From assembly GCF_019649055.1 (NCBI RefSeq), contig NW_026570317.1:186001-250000 (forward strand): a stretch of DNA of 64,000 nt, written 5' to 3'. Shown piece by piece: positions 13,204 through 25,323 of this stretch. A program made the position numbers and the translations under genes. This DNA comes from Paramacrobiotus metropolitanus (lineage: Eukaryota; Tardigrada; Eutardigrada; Parachela; Macrobiotidae). The notes below the pieces were generated by a model. That model was not told where the DNA came from. It ran no database searches and was given only the letters and a program-made list of their open reading frames with translations. Position 1 is the stretch's first letter, and each line of letters begins with the position of its first letter.

Positions 13204-16200
13204 ATGGATGGAAAGACAAGGTGGCTGGTGTGCGGATCGAAAAGTGACCGCGGCACCCGACAGCAAATCACCGAACGTGTGGATGTTGATTTCCATACAG
13301 TGAAGAATTCTCCTCAAAAAAGAATTCGTCGACAAAGAGTAAAACTGACCGAGGAGGATAAAAGGGAGCTAGCAAGGCTAGTACACCAAGGAACACTTAC
13401 CACAGCACAAATTGCGAAGCAACTAAACGTTAGCTTGACGACTGTGATTCAACGTCGACGAATGATTGGCCTTACGGATGAGCAGAAGCAAAAGATTAAG
13501 GAGCTGTTCTATCGCGGCTTCTCCAAAACTGATATAATGCGCGAAGCGGATGTAGAACGGCACGTTATCGATGCTGTACTTAAAAGCGGCGGGAAAAGTT
13601 TTGTCGCACGGGATGAAATTTCTGCCAATCCGGAGCGATTACAAGGAATATTGAAGTGCTTCGAAGAAGGCCACAGTCAAGCATACATCATGGATAAGTT
13701 CGGTCTGTCAGCCCAATCCATTACGATGATCTTGCGCCTGAATGGGAAAACATTCCAGCAACGTTCCCGAGAAAAATTCCAGCATTTGCGAAAGGATGTT
13801 ATGGAGCTTCATGCCAAGGGACTGCCACTGTGTGAAATCGCAAAACAGCGTAAAGTTGGCTTCACGAAAGTAAAAGCCATGCTGCAGCTTACCGGCCCGA
13901 AATCGACTTCACCAGAACAGCGACCATGTCTCACCATGGATACTGCCGAACAGTCTGAGATGGAGATACACAATGTAGAGGGAACACAGGCTGTTCCGAC
14001 ACCGCGAACAGATGAGGATGGCGGCAGCGACACAGTCATTGGGTGTCGAAAGTGGGCTCGTTCTCGGACGCTGAAGTGGAATGATCCAAACGGTAAGGGC
14101 TATAAAGATTCCGTTAAACAAGACCGCAGAGAGAACGGCACAGAAGATATCTGTACTCATGTATCCGCGGGTAGCATCAAAGAAGGATTTAGTGCAACAG
14201 TTTCGAAGAGCTTCTCCGAAGAAGCCATTATGGAGCCGGATAAAAACCAAGCTGGTACGTAAAATGCCGACATTTGTATTTTGATTTTGACTATTAATTT
14301 CAACAGTGAGTGGATCTTCTGTGTAGGCTTCAGGAGTGCAAAATTTAAATAAGCATTGATCAATCGCCGTATGTAGCATTATCGTTATCATTAAAATGAC
14401 ATGTTTCTGTAGTTCAGCCAGTGGTAAGCTGAAAATAAAATCCAGCGTTGACTGAAATTTTTAAAGAGTTTCTTACATTTTAGTGATTTCACTTGACTCA
14501 CTCAGCTGTTAAATCGTGAGCAACCACCACGGAACAGCAAAGTGGAATGTTTCATCACACCTAAAAAAACTAGTCTCACTTCTATTACTATGTACATATT
14601 TTACTCACTTCTATTAAATTACTTCAAACTTCTATTACTGTTCAAGTTTTACTATTTTGCGGCTCACCTGATTCGCGGAAGTTCTAAAGTATGTAGTTCT
14701 GTGCTTTCCACTGGCTATTACAAAAGCGTATTTTGTTTGAATTCTCCCCGTTTTATAGATGCTTGCTAAACATAGCTGGCAACCAGTATTTCTTGATTCT
14801 GAATTTATGGCTTTCCCTTTCAGAAACCGAAGGCGCGGATTTTTCTGCGGTCAGTGGCCCTTGCAAGCCGCAGCTGTATTCATATGATGAGTTTTTTGGC
14901 GGACCGTACCATCTGGTCGCTATGGCTAAGAAAGCCGGTCTCACGATGGAACGTGCCCGTAGTATCCTCACATCCGGGCCCCCACGTCAGCCGTGTGCAA
15001 CACCCGCAGCAGCCAGTACTTCAAAATCTCAGCCAGCCAGAGTCGCTAGAGCGCAGCGTCACCCTGCGTCTACACGCAGACGTGCAGTCACAGTGGCACT
15101 TCACGGAAGCTATCATTCGCTGGTTACCGCGACCTCCTGTTTTAGATCGGAAAAGTTCCCGCAAAATCGGGCCGCTCCGGTACGACAGGTCGAAGAGGAC
15201 GTCAGTAATGACCCAGAAGGTGGTCGTCGAAGATCGGCGCGCTTGAAGGCCATGCAAGTGGAACGTGATGCTCCAGACCCAAAACGCACGCGTTCCGGCT
15301 GTAATTATGCCTCTACATGTGATCACGCCGAACAAACCCAGGCCTGTGATGTAGAAGAAGGGATATTTGGGAACATTCCGAAGAACGTTTGTGAAGCCCA
15401 AAAACAATTCGACCGCTCCACCGCCTCCACGTCCCAGCCAGCCCAGAAGATCAAATTTGAAAGCCTTCTGCCGGCATCACTGAAGCGCAGACGCGCAGTT
15501 ACGCTGGTCAGTGATGAAACGTTCTTCGACAAACAGACCCATAGTGCGCTGCAGGGGTTGCCTTTATCCGGGTGTCGCGGTGAAACCGCCGAGACGTCGA
15601 AACCTCCTGCGATTACTAAATCGAACGATAGCCAGACCGGTATGCATTTCCTTCAGTCTTTACGTAATATGTGCAGGCGCCAGGGTGAAAAATTATATTA
15701 AAATTGCACGATAAATGATTTGTACAGTTTTGGATCAATAACGATAACACAGAGTAGAAGCACTGTCGTCCCGCGAAACTGAAAGACGATTTTTGTAGAC
15801 CGGTGGTAAAACGCACCCCCGGGCAGCCGATTAGGTCAATTATGGGTCTGCTGGCAGTTACTTAACAGCGAGCCATGGTGAACGTAACCGCTTGTCCAAA
15901 GGTGTGTATCACCTACGGCCTGCAAAAATCGTCTCTTATTTTGGCGGAATACAGTAGTGAAACGAATTCCGGAATTTTTTGCGTCAAAGAACGTTTGTGA
16001 AGCCCAAAAACAATTCGACCGCTCCACCGCCTCCACGTCCCAGCCAGCCCAGAAGATCAAATTTGAAAGCCTTCTGCCGGCATCACTGAAGCGCAGACGC
16101 GCAGTTACGCTGGTCAGTGATGAAACGTTCTTCGACAAACAGACCCATAGTGCGCTGCAGGGGTTGCCTTTATCCGGGTGTCGCGGTGAAACCGCCGAGA

Positions 16201-18010
16201 CGTCGAAACCTCCTGCGATTACTAAATCGAACGATAGCCAGACCGGTATGCATTTCCTTCAGTCTTTACGTAATATGTGCAGGCGCCAGGGTGAAAAATT
16301 ATATTAAAATTGCACGATAAATGATTTGTACAGTTTTGGATCAATAACGATAACACAGAGTAGAAGCACTGTCGTCCCGCGAAACTGAAAGACGATTTTT
16401 GTAGACCGGTGGTAAAACGCACCCCCGGGCAGCCGATTAGGTCAATTATGGGTCTGCTGGCAGTTACTTAACAGCGAGCCATGGTGAACGTAACCGCTTG
16501 TCCAAAGGTGTGTATCACCTACGGCCTGCAAAAATCGTCTCTTATTTTGGCGGAATACAGTAGTGAAACGAATTCCGGAATTTTTTGCGTCATGTAACTA
16601 ATTATTTCCCTAAATAATCTAGCCCTTGAACAAGAGGGTTCGATGCAGTCGAGACGCGAGCAACACTTTTGTGTTGCAAGCCACAACGATATTGCAAATG
16701 CTGGGGACACCCGACCGCCGTTGTGTCCCGAAAACGAGACAGATGGCATCACTACAGCTTTCAGCCAAGCCGGAACAAGCAGTGGACCAACCATTTCAAC
16801 GATTTCCACACCCATGGCTTTGCCGAGCCTGGCGGTGCAAGAGTGGGGTTTGGCTTCTGACCCAAACAGCAGCCCGTACCGGAAACTCCATTCCGTCGTT
16901 TTGAAGCTGCGTGAACAGGGATTTTCGAGTGAGGCAATAAAGCAGCACGTCGATGCTTGCTTCCTGCCAGACGCCATGATGTTGAAGAAGGTCAGTGGAG
17001 ATGTCGAGGGATGGGCTAACAATCTCAAAAAGCAGCGCCCGATCGACCAGATGCTTAATGTAAGTTTACCAATTGCCACAACTGCGTTTCTGCACCATTT
17101 CTCAGCTTCCATGCGTCAAGCGAAATCGGTACCAGTCAAGAGCAGAATTACAAGAACGATGAAGGGTTACTCTGATCGTACGAAACCGTCGCAATATAGT
17201 ACAAAAGGTATAAACGCAGTTTTCCACATATTATTCTGGCAGTGCGGCCGTCGGCAAAATGTTCGGCATGTTTTTTGTTTAAATATTACTCCAGAATGAA
17301 GAGAAATTAGCTGACTAAGAAACTGTAATCAGAAAAAATAGGTCGACTAAATTTGAAGACAGTACACGGTTTGAAAACAGGCCCTAAAGAACCCGTATTT
17401 TTTGCAGCCTCCTAACGAGCTGCCACCTTGCATGCTGACTGAGGAGTACCATCTGGAGCGCGCCCAGCAGCACATTCGAGCAGCCCAGATCATCCGCCAA
17501 CGCAATCGCCAAGCCGTCAACGGCAGCGTTCCCTCTTCTCCACTGTCCATCCGGCCACTGATCAGCAGTAATGACGATAGCGGCGATTGTGACGTGATTT
17601 GGAACGGTAAGCCAAAACCAACGTTTAGGGAAGCCAGATTGTTACATGTTCCGAATGCACTTTAGTTCCAACCGGTCCTGTTTGCAGATCAGCAGCAGCA
17701 AGTCCCATCCGTGCTGCAGCCAGCATCTTTCTCTAAACCGCTGTGGGATGCTATGTCGGATGCCGCACCGGCAGCTTACAATTCTCCCGATACGGATAAT
17801 CAAGCGCCAACGCTCCTGGTGCAGACGCGTTCGCTAACTGAACCACAATCACCGCCGGCTGCCAACCTCGAGCCTGCCGTCGATTCAGTCATTTTGGACG
17901 AACTGTTGACCGGTTCGCCGTATGTTGACCCAGACGTTTCTGTAGACGTGTTCAACGAAGAACTGCTGTTGCTGTCCGAAGTCGACCTGCAGGAGATGTT
18001 TGCACAGTAG
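13204..18010 (+). CDS. Gene B: multi-HTH protein with acidic C-terminal tail
   Basis: Inferred exons are 13204-14254, 14824-15639, 16623-17059, 17408-17606 and 17688-18010. Their phases agree throughout and give about 941 codons. Exon 1 encodes four HTH-like modules at about residues 47-88, 89-131, 137-180 and 188-230; one contains QIAKQLNVSLTTVIQRRRM. Exon 2 is basic and Ser-rich with RRSARLKA, possibly a nuclear-localisation or docking motif. Exon 3 repeats an HTH-like pattern (HSVVLKLREQGFSSEAI). The tail (ILDELL, NEELLLLSEVDLQEM) is acidic and Leu-rich, like an activation domain. The likely role is DNA-binding regulation in the nucleus; this is inference. The ATG sits in the same position as in gene A. 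Two oddities: a TAG at 17663-17665 that only removal of 17607-17687 avoids, and a 606-bp tandem duplication covering the end of exon 2. A domesticated transposase DNA-binding region is an alternative origin. Confidence 0.65.
15381..16592 (+). repeat. 606-bp tandem duplication in gene B
   Basis: Units 15381-15986 and 15987-16592 appear identical, and translations of both strands across them match exactly. The unit holds the last 259 bp of exon 2 with its GTATGC donor, plus the start of the intron. The second exon fragment (15987-16245) cannot be joined in phase after exon 2, so it is probably spliced out as intron. A very recent duplication or an assembly duplication are both possible. Confidence 0.85.
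17607..17687 (+). other. 81-bp intron or exitron containing an in-frame TAG
   Basis: The segment starts GTAAGCC and ends TTTGCAG. It is 27 codons long, so keeping or removing it preserves the frame. In gene B it contains TAG at 17663-17665. In gene A the homologous segment (6307-6387) is also 81 bp, also starts GTAAGCC and ends GGTAG, but is open in frame. Confidence 0.55.
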
Positions 18011-19432
18011 ATTACTTGTTCGATGTTTAATAACCCCCCAGGATCCCGTTATCAGTATCGGTCCTGTGTATGATTTAATTTATTGTATTGATGCAAATGA
18101 AATGAATTTTCTTTCACATTTGGAAAGCTACAGATAAAAAATTTGTGGCAAAATAATATGACTGAGGGCGTCCGCACACTGTGGGTCACGGTAAAGCAGA
18201 CCAAAATGGTGTGAATCCAGCCAGTACCGGACGGCGTTGTACTCGTCCGGCTTCTCCATAAATTCACATAAGAAGCACAAGAACACCAGACTCTGTTCGC
18301 CGATGCAGAATAACCTAGCTCAGATAACTATCCCTAGTGGTTATTTCGAAGATCACCGCGAAAACAAATGAATATCCCGATATTAACCTAATTTTATTTT
18401 GTTTTTTTGTTATTAGCTTGCACACGTTCTTAGTTACGAATCCCATGCATTTCGGTGCAAATGAACGGGAGCATACCAATTCCAACTCGCAAAATCACTT
18501 GACGACCTATACTGTATCATTTGGGACAAGACGCGTCACCCGGGTAAAGCATAATACGTATGCGTGTACGGGGAAACACCAAGGCAATTTACATGTTGTA
18601 GTGTATATGTATGCTCACCTATCTACTGGTCAGTTCTGTACATATTTTGTTAGCACAAAATAAAATGGTTTATTCAGCGCAAAATTTACTACAAAACCCA
18701 ACTTATCTGAAGAATTGTTGCTTAACCAGGGAAATCCGACTAACAGGTCTTCTGCGAAAGCACATAACATTTCAAATTCTAGTTTTTTTGCCATCTGAAT
18801 ATTATAATTATTGCGTCCAGTACAACTGCATCCGCTGTAGTTACCTGACTTCCGGTGTAATGGTTCACTCAAGAACAGAACGCGTACTGTATGGGTGCCA
18901 TGCGTTACCAGTTGTTTTAAAAAAAAGGTGCATTACGTACCTTTTCTGACGTAGCTTAGCAACTAACTACAGTGTATTTAATGAAAATTCTCGAAATTTC
19001 TTAAGTTTTTAACGGGCATCGCTCCGGAACAGTCTTATCATGGAGTCCCTGTCAACGTATTACATATATATATTTTTTTACTTTCTTGAACTGCCAGAGT
19101 AAAGATAGATATTATTTGATTTCTATTCTGGCAAAAGGCTGACCAATTAGAGAAGATTTTGTGGACCTTTAAAATGTCGCACACAAAAGAAATATGCCAA
19201 TATGTACATCATTTTCTGCATTGGGCGTACTGCGTACAGTATAACTGAAAATGTTTACACTTACAGTGGACGACCAGATTCTTTGGACGGCTATAGCCGC
19301 GAAACCGGTTTCAGCGTCAAAGAAATGTTATTGTCCACTGTACTTTTCATTACGTTTATTTCTCTGGAAATAAAAATCATTTCTTCAAGTATGGACTGGA
19401 TCTGGTATAACGTGATCCGGGCAAACCTTTGT
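18011..19432. other. Downstream of gene B; no supported gene
   Basis: No domain, paralog or splice evidence for a gene. Several 60-110 codon frames exist on both strands, but none is recognisable. Confidence 0.35.
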
Positions 19433-19651
19433 CAGTATAACTACCGCAATCTCACCGATTTGCTAGTGGAGATGTCCCCCTAGCGCATGCAAATTGCACA
19501 GCATCAAGCACAACAAAACATTTTTCGTAGAATTTCTGAATTTCAGTATAACTACCGCAATCTCACCGATTTGCTAGTGGAGATGTCCCCCTAGCGCATG
19601 CAAATTGCACAGCATCAAGCACAACAAAACATTTTTCGTAGAATTTCTGAA
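19433..19651. repeat. Tandem duplication, period 111 bp
   Basis: A block starting CAGTATAACTACCGCAATC at 19433 recurs from 19544, with essentially the same sequence through the TAGAATTTCTGAAT region. It makes two adjacent copies, with no evident gene. Confidence 0.8.
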
Positions 19652-19784
19652 TGAAATGTGACCTGACTTTGATACGCGACAATGCTCTCGCATCTTTTGG
19701 CCATTTTACATCATCATGTCGTAGTGTAACCGGAGGAGCGGCTCACATGAAGCGACAAAGTCTTTCAAGGATTTAACAACACTT

Positions 19785-19870
19785 TGCGCCGTTTTGCAGT
19801 GGTAGTGGTAGTGCATACGCGGATCTCACGACGCAGTAGTGGTTCGATTCCCCAGACGGAGCCTTTCGTG
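19785..19870 (+). repeat. Possible tRNA-derived SINE head
   Basis: A perfect RNA polymerase III B-box-like GGTTCGATTCC (about 19842-19852) follows a TGGTAGTGGTAGTG segment about 35 bp upstream that resembles an A box. The T- and acceptor-stem pairing of a functional tRNA is poor. A second candidate with GATTCGATTCA lies near 46170. Confidence 0.25.
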
Positions 19871-21383
19871 GATGCATCGCAACGAGCGAAATAACAGCGG
19901 TGCCTGAACAATCACCGATGAATTGTACGTTAAAAAAACAGGCTGCTGCCATTTTTGAGAACAGCGTCTCAATCAAAATGACGCACCTGTTAGTTCAGTG
20001 TAGTAAACAGCCGAATTGCCGATTCCCGAATAACGTTATGTTTCTTGCCCAATCTTTACACAGGTATTAAGGTCGGTCTTTTTTTATACCAACATTTGCG
20101 GGGATATCACATTAGAATGGAGAAAACATCCGTCATGTACACATGTGCGGTAAACGCAAATACATCCGGATATGCTTACCGCATCTCTTACTGCCGGTTA
20201 CTGCACCAGAGGATGCAAATCACACGCGCCTGTCTGTCGTCAAACGCAAACGTATTACATTGTGCTGCAGAAACGACTAGTTTTAACGCAGCGTTCAGCT
20301 CCATTTTCTGCGGGAATTCTTAATGAATTTTTTGTCCTGTAACGTATACAAATTACTGATAGAGCGGCTGACAGATGAAGCCAAACCGTACGCACTATAT
20401 TATTACAAATTCCTACGTCTGGAACTGCAATTTCTTCGAGCCAGGTAGTCAGGTACACACATATTTGGTCCACCAAATCGCAAAACATACTGTTTATCGA
20501 TGCTCATAGTAGTGTACGGACGGTAGGGCGTGGTCCTCGGCCCTGGCAGTGGGACCAGGGCAGGGCAGCGGCCGAGGTCGCATGCCGCAGTGGAAGTCAG
20601 TATGGTCGTGGCCCGAAAACGTCGGACAGCCGTGCAAATTGCAGCTCGACAATTGACAGTTTTCAAGTTTCTTTACCGTGTTCTAGATGTATTCCGTAAC
20701 GTAAGTAATTAATAATTATTTTATTATTCGAAACCGCAAACGAAACCAAATAAAAGTGCGTGTTGTGTGCACATCATACGACCTCCATTGGAACTTTTAA
20801 TTCAACAAAGGCTGGATAAAGTGTATTATGTGTTAAAATGATGAACTGTGTAATTTTGCGCTTAGCCGATGTTATGGTGAATAAGCCAGTAAAAAATTCA
20901 ACAGAAAACAAAATCAGTTTTCATTCCAGACAAACAGATACACATGAGCATTATTTCGGAGGTATGATGCTTCCGGCAGCAAGAGGAACATTGAACTGCC
21001 TAACAATGATTACAGCTAGTGAGGTGGCAGAGGGACCACGAGAAATAAAATCCGTTAAAAATATTTATTCTAAAAAAATGGGTTGTGATTAAGTTTGAAT
21101 TAAAGTTCAAAATCAGAGCAGTTCAAATTCAGCGCTTGCTCCATTCTTCCGAAAATTCATCAAGGGTTATGAAATTTATTCAGTTCCAATCGTTATGAAT
21201 AGCATTCCAAGTAAATTCCAGCTTACCTGAAAAGCAAAGGTTTGATGCACCACATTTTGATTGTTGTATACGGAATACGTAATGGTCATCATGTTGGCAC
21301 TGCCATTTTTTAGCACCCAAATGAGAAATTCAATGTACCTGCTTAGACAGCACTTACATGAGGAACTAGTTTCCATATCTGCG
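19871..21383. other. Intergenic; holds the left part of a duplicated segment
   Basis: No supported gene. A GC-rich patch lies at about 20520-20600. From about 20715 onward the sequence is related to 28355-28940 (shared GCAAACGAAACC and ACGACCTCCATT-like blocks), so this is the downstream flank duplicated together with genes 1 and 2. Confidence 0.4.
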
Positions 21384-24300
21384 TTAGCCAAGGTAGCGTC
21401 CGTTTAATGTGTAGCACCCGTTTACTGCTGCAAATGTCACTTTGTTTAAAGCGGGAAGAAGAAGATCAACTTGCTGGAGATCCAGTGTATTCCATCGCTG
21501 TTGGTCATCATTCTCGTGCAACGTGTTGAACCTGATCACAATAAAAATATTACAATCTTACCGGCAAATAGGTAATGTTGGCCTTAGGCTATTTCGCCGC
21601 ACGCTACCGTTGATTAACCAGTTTGTTATTTTGTCGCAATATCGAAGGCAAATATATCGAAATTAGTTTTGGTAACCAAACTTACAGGCGAAAAAATTCG
21701 CGGAGCCAGATTAGCGGGTTTGGGTGGCAGTACGGCACGGAGTCCATCCAGCGCTTATGCGCCTTTGTGAATATGGTCCACGCATCGGCGGTAACATCTG
21801 GACATTGGTCGTTGGCCCCGGCTAAAAACCGTCGGCAGTGCTCAGCAGCCGTCTCCGTGGCATGAAAGCGCAGCAGCGGAACGACAACTGGCACATGCTC
21901 GCCGTGCCTTTTTCGCAAGGAGTGCTGCCTCCCCACTGCTGAATGGGTGCGAGTGATTTGCGAAAACGATCCCAGCAGAGCCTCGGTTGCTCGGTAATTG
22001 ATAAGGACCACCCGTTCACACACGGACATCAACCTCCCCAGCGAATGACAAACCAGTTCTCCGTGCCAGCCGCGAGCAATGGTCAAGAGCGCGCATTCCC
22101 GTCGCTCCACGCAGTCACGACCGTTCTTCGCGACGATCAAAGGCAGTCGCAGCTCCATGGTCTGCAGGACGGTTACGATAGCCTTCATTCTGGACTTCAG
22201 GTCGGATTTTCCGTGACAGTGCTGTCCTTCTTCCGTTAGCGTCAGACTGTATGTGTTCTTACCGAGCCGGTGATGGAGCATGGTGAGCAGTTTGTAAATG
22301 CGATAAGCGTTGTAATCAGCCAACGACCCATCATCACTGGGTTTTCCCTTGCACATTGTGCATATATCAAAGAGGAGGTGACGGTTGGCGACGTCCTGTT
22401 GAAGCAGTGCCAGCCACAGCGAACAAACTCTGAGAAAAACCCAATGTGAAAAACATTCGGGCTATACATCAGTTCATAATGACATGGAGATCGATTCATT
22501 ACCGAATCACAGTTAAGTATACGGAGGCACATCATGTATCAATAACATAAAACCATTATAAGCAAGCGAAAAAGCTACACTTTGTAACATCCAGATTTCG
22601 TTTAGCTTTTCCGCTTCGCCAACTGTGCCCATAATTAGATCTACCATTTTCTCAGACCCTCAAACAAATCTAGAATCTTTTGAAATTTACTTATGAAATT
22701 TTCGAAAATTCCGGAACCTCGGCTTCCCCTACTTTACACATGAATCATTTTTTTGGTATTTTCCATAAGAACATAATTATATAAGACAGAGATCATAGGG
22801 ATTAAGAGCAGGAAAAGACAATCACAATGCAAAATTACAAGTTATGCGGGGTGTATGGCAAGCTGCAATATCCAACACACACCAGGTTGTTTTTGAATTA
22901 GAACCAGAGAAAAAGTTTACGTTTCGGACATTCGTAAAACGGCCTTCCGTGTACATATATACGAAAATCAGGTCGTCAAACTCAGAAAGTCAAATCTGAT
23001 TTAGTTTAACATATCTGGTAGTACTTGCGGTCTGCTGGGATACGTTCAGGATACTTTTCGGCAGCAAATATCTTGAACATCAGCTGACCATCCATTCCCG
23101 TTGACCGATGTTCTTGCCACACTTTTTTAATATTTTTTACTGAACCAAAATTTTATCATTTTTCTGGTTGATTTCGAGCACGGAACTTGGAAATAAACTG
23201 ATTAAACATTTCGCCAGTGCGTATCAAATCTCGTTAAAATCAAAACTGCAAGAAAATTACAAGAGTGCGCAGAAGAGAGCAGCCTCGTGATGCACCTACG
23301 GTGCATATGGATATGGGTGTCTGTAATCAGCAGGACTGCCAGCAGTCAGCAGGCTTACTGCGGCGTTCCAGTTGTCAACCCATCTTTTCGTTTTTTGTAA
23401 GAATCTCGAAAACCGTCAGACATACAGACAAAAAAGCATCTTCCATTAGTCTTAGGATTATTTATCGAAAATAATCGCGAAAGTTTTATGGGCAATTAAA
23501 TCAAATACAGCACCTATTTTCAATCTTCAATGATTACAGACAAAAATTGTGCGTGAAATGGGAAATTCTTAATTAAACAATAATTTTTTTGAATGTTTGT
23601 GTGCTCACAGGCAGTAAACATGCGGAACTTCAAGGCCCTAAAGATTCCCAAAAAAAAAAATTATTTTAGAAATTTGAGGAATGTAGCCGAATTTGACAGA
23701 CTTTACCTCCACGAAACTAATTTGCGGGGAGTTCCGTAACTTCCGTCCGTTTGAGTGGATAAACTTTGAACCTCATTTACAGACACTGTGATGGATATGT
23801 GAACATACAGTATCTTTACTGAGTGGAATGGCTCACTTTCGTGTGATGCGACGATCTTAATCCCGAGTAAAAATAGACCTTTAGAATTTTAGAATTGTAT
23901 TTCACCAGTAACTCCCCAACCGGATGTTTTGCACACAAACGGTTTTCGGCCTACAAATATCTGTACATGTACAAATCATTCAGGTACAGAAGGTTATAAA
24001 TATTGGAAAAAGTGTTTGAGACTGCGCCAAAACGAAAAAAGTATTTTCATCACTACGTGTACACGCATTTGCTACTAGGTATCCGGCCAATTTTCTTTGA
24101 TTACCGTGTCTTACCCGCTGATTTGTAATTGGCTATCCACGTCCAAGTTGAAAAAGGCACTAGCCAAGATCGGATATGGAATTTCGCTGATGCACATTTC
24201 TTCGATATCTACATCATACCGAATTCTCTTTAGAAAATCGCTAATATCTCCGGGACAGACGCTTTATGCAAATACGATACATTCTCGGAAACCAAACATG

Positions 24301-25323
24301 CACCAACGATATTAACACCGAAGGAAATCATTCTATACAGATGATTCCTCGTGGGCCCGTGCTGCAGTTAAAAAGTTGCAGAACCGCATCGATCTTACCG
24401 TATTCGATCTCGTTCCATGAAGGTGCCCTGGTGTTCAGCAATTTCTTTAGTGTTTTGGTGAGGTACTTCTTGCAGGCTTTTTTCAAGTGTCTGGCGTTCC
24501 AACAGGTGTAATCTTCAATTGCTTCAGTGCGCACTTCGCGATAGATCAAAGTGACAGCATTATGGCCAATCCGCACAAACAATCGACAACCGATTTCGCA
24601 GGGGAAACCAGGATCATTTTCCGCTTGCCGGTGTATCCCGGTGCACGAGGAACCGCAGCCGTCAGTCACAAGAGGCCTTCCGTAAGGACATTCTGATGTA
24701 TCCAAGCGGACCAAACCTGCGCTAAATCGCGGCGAATCAGAGCGGCGTTGGCTATCCAGGAACTCCGGCATGAAGTCCAGTTGTTGCAATAAATGAGCTT
24801 TGGGGAACTGGATTAAGTATTTGATATACACAAACCCGCGGGTTCGTTCGAAAAAGTGCTCGCAATCGTTCGGCGCCGGCAGCTCTGCGACTAACTGATA
24901 CCGCTGCACGATGCGAAGACCCTTCCACTGTGAATGATCACCAGCAGGACTTGGGTCGTCCACTCGTATGACAAAAAACTGCGGGTTCCACGAGTTAAGG
25001 AGGGTACATGATCGGAAGACCATCGGTTCACCAATGGCTTGGCGCAACGCGACCTGCACTTTGCCCTTTTCGTACCTAAGGTACTGACACTCGCCTGGAT
25101 AGAGAAAATGATGCGGCCAAATCGATTTGGTGTGAATCCATTGGGGATTCTGCGATGTGGCGTCAAAGTTAACGAAAAAGTGGTCATTGGTAATATCCTG
25201 AACGTATCCCAGCCACCATTGACCGTTGTCGCGCCGTACCAGGACTGTGTTCCCGTAATTCACCTCGCGCGATCCGGTGAACAACTGGCGAAAGTACAGC
25301 GACGTCCCGTGCGTTCTATCCAT
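21384..25323 (-). CDS. Gene 1: Tudor/Agenet-like and F-box protein
   Basis: Four minus-strand exons are inferred: 25323-24399, 24208-24115, 22429-21686 and 21531-21384. They total 1911 nt (636 residues plus stop) with phases 1,2,2. Exon 1 starts with a motif common to the family (NYGNTVLVRRDNGQWWLGYV), then FVNFDA and WIH....WPHHF. This resembles Tudor/Agenet 'royal family' folds that bind methylated ligands. Exon 2 is exactly 94 nt and encodes an F-box (ISEIPYPILASAFFNLDVDS). The F-box ends across the next splice in a VCSLW motif. Exon 3 is a conserved domain of unknown function with LPLIVAKNGRD and TETAAEHCRRFLA. Exon 4 ends with a QRWNTLDLQQVDLLL segment. F-box proteins normally connect substrates to Skp1-Cullin ligases, so a substrate-adaptor role is plausible but inferred. 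The start is fixed by alignment with genes 3 and 4. The F-box is divergent; I am sure of the family relationship and less sure of the function. Confidence 0.7.

Noticed and set aside
15987-16307. Extra coding exon from the duplicated 606-bp unit
   Set aside because: Joining it after exon 2 would change phase and meet a stop at once, so it is treated as intronic.
19800-19870. Possible tRNA gene around a GGTTCGATTCC box
   Set aside because: T-stem and acceptor-stem pairing are poor, so it is listed only as a weak SINE-like repeat.
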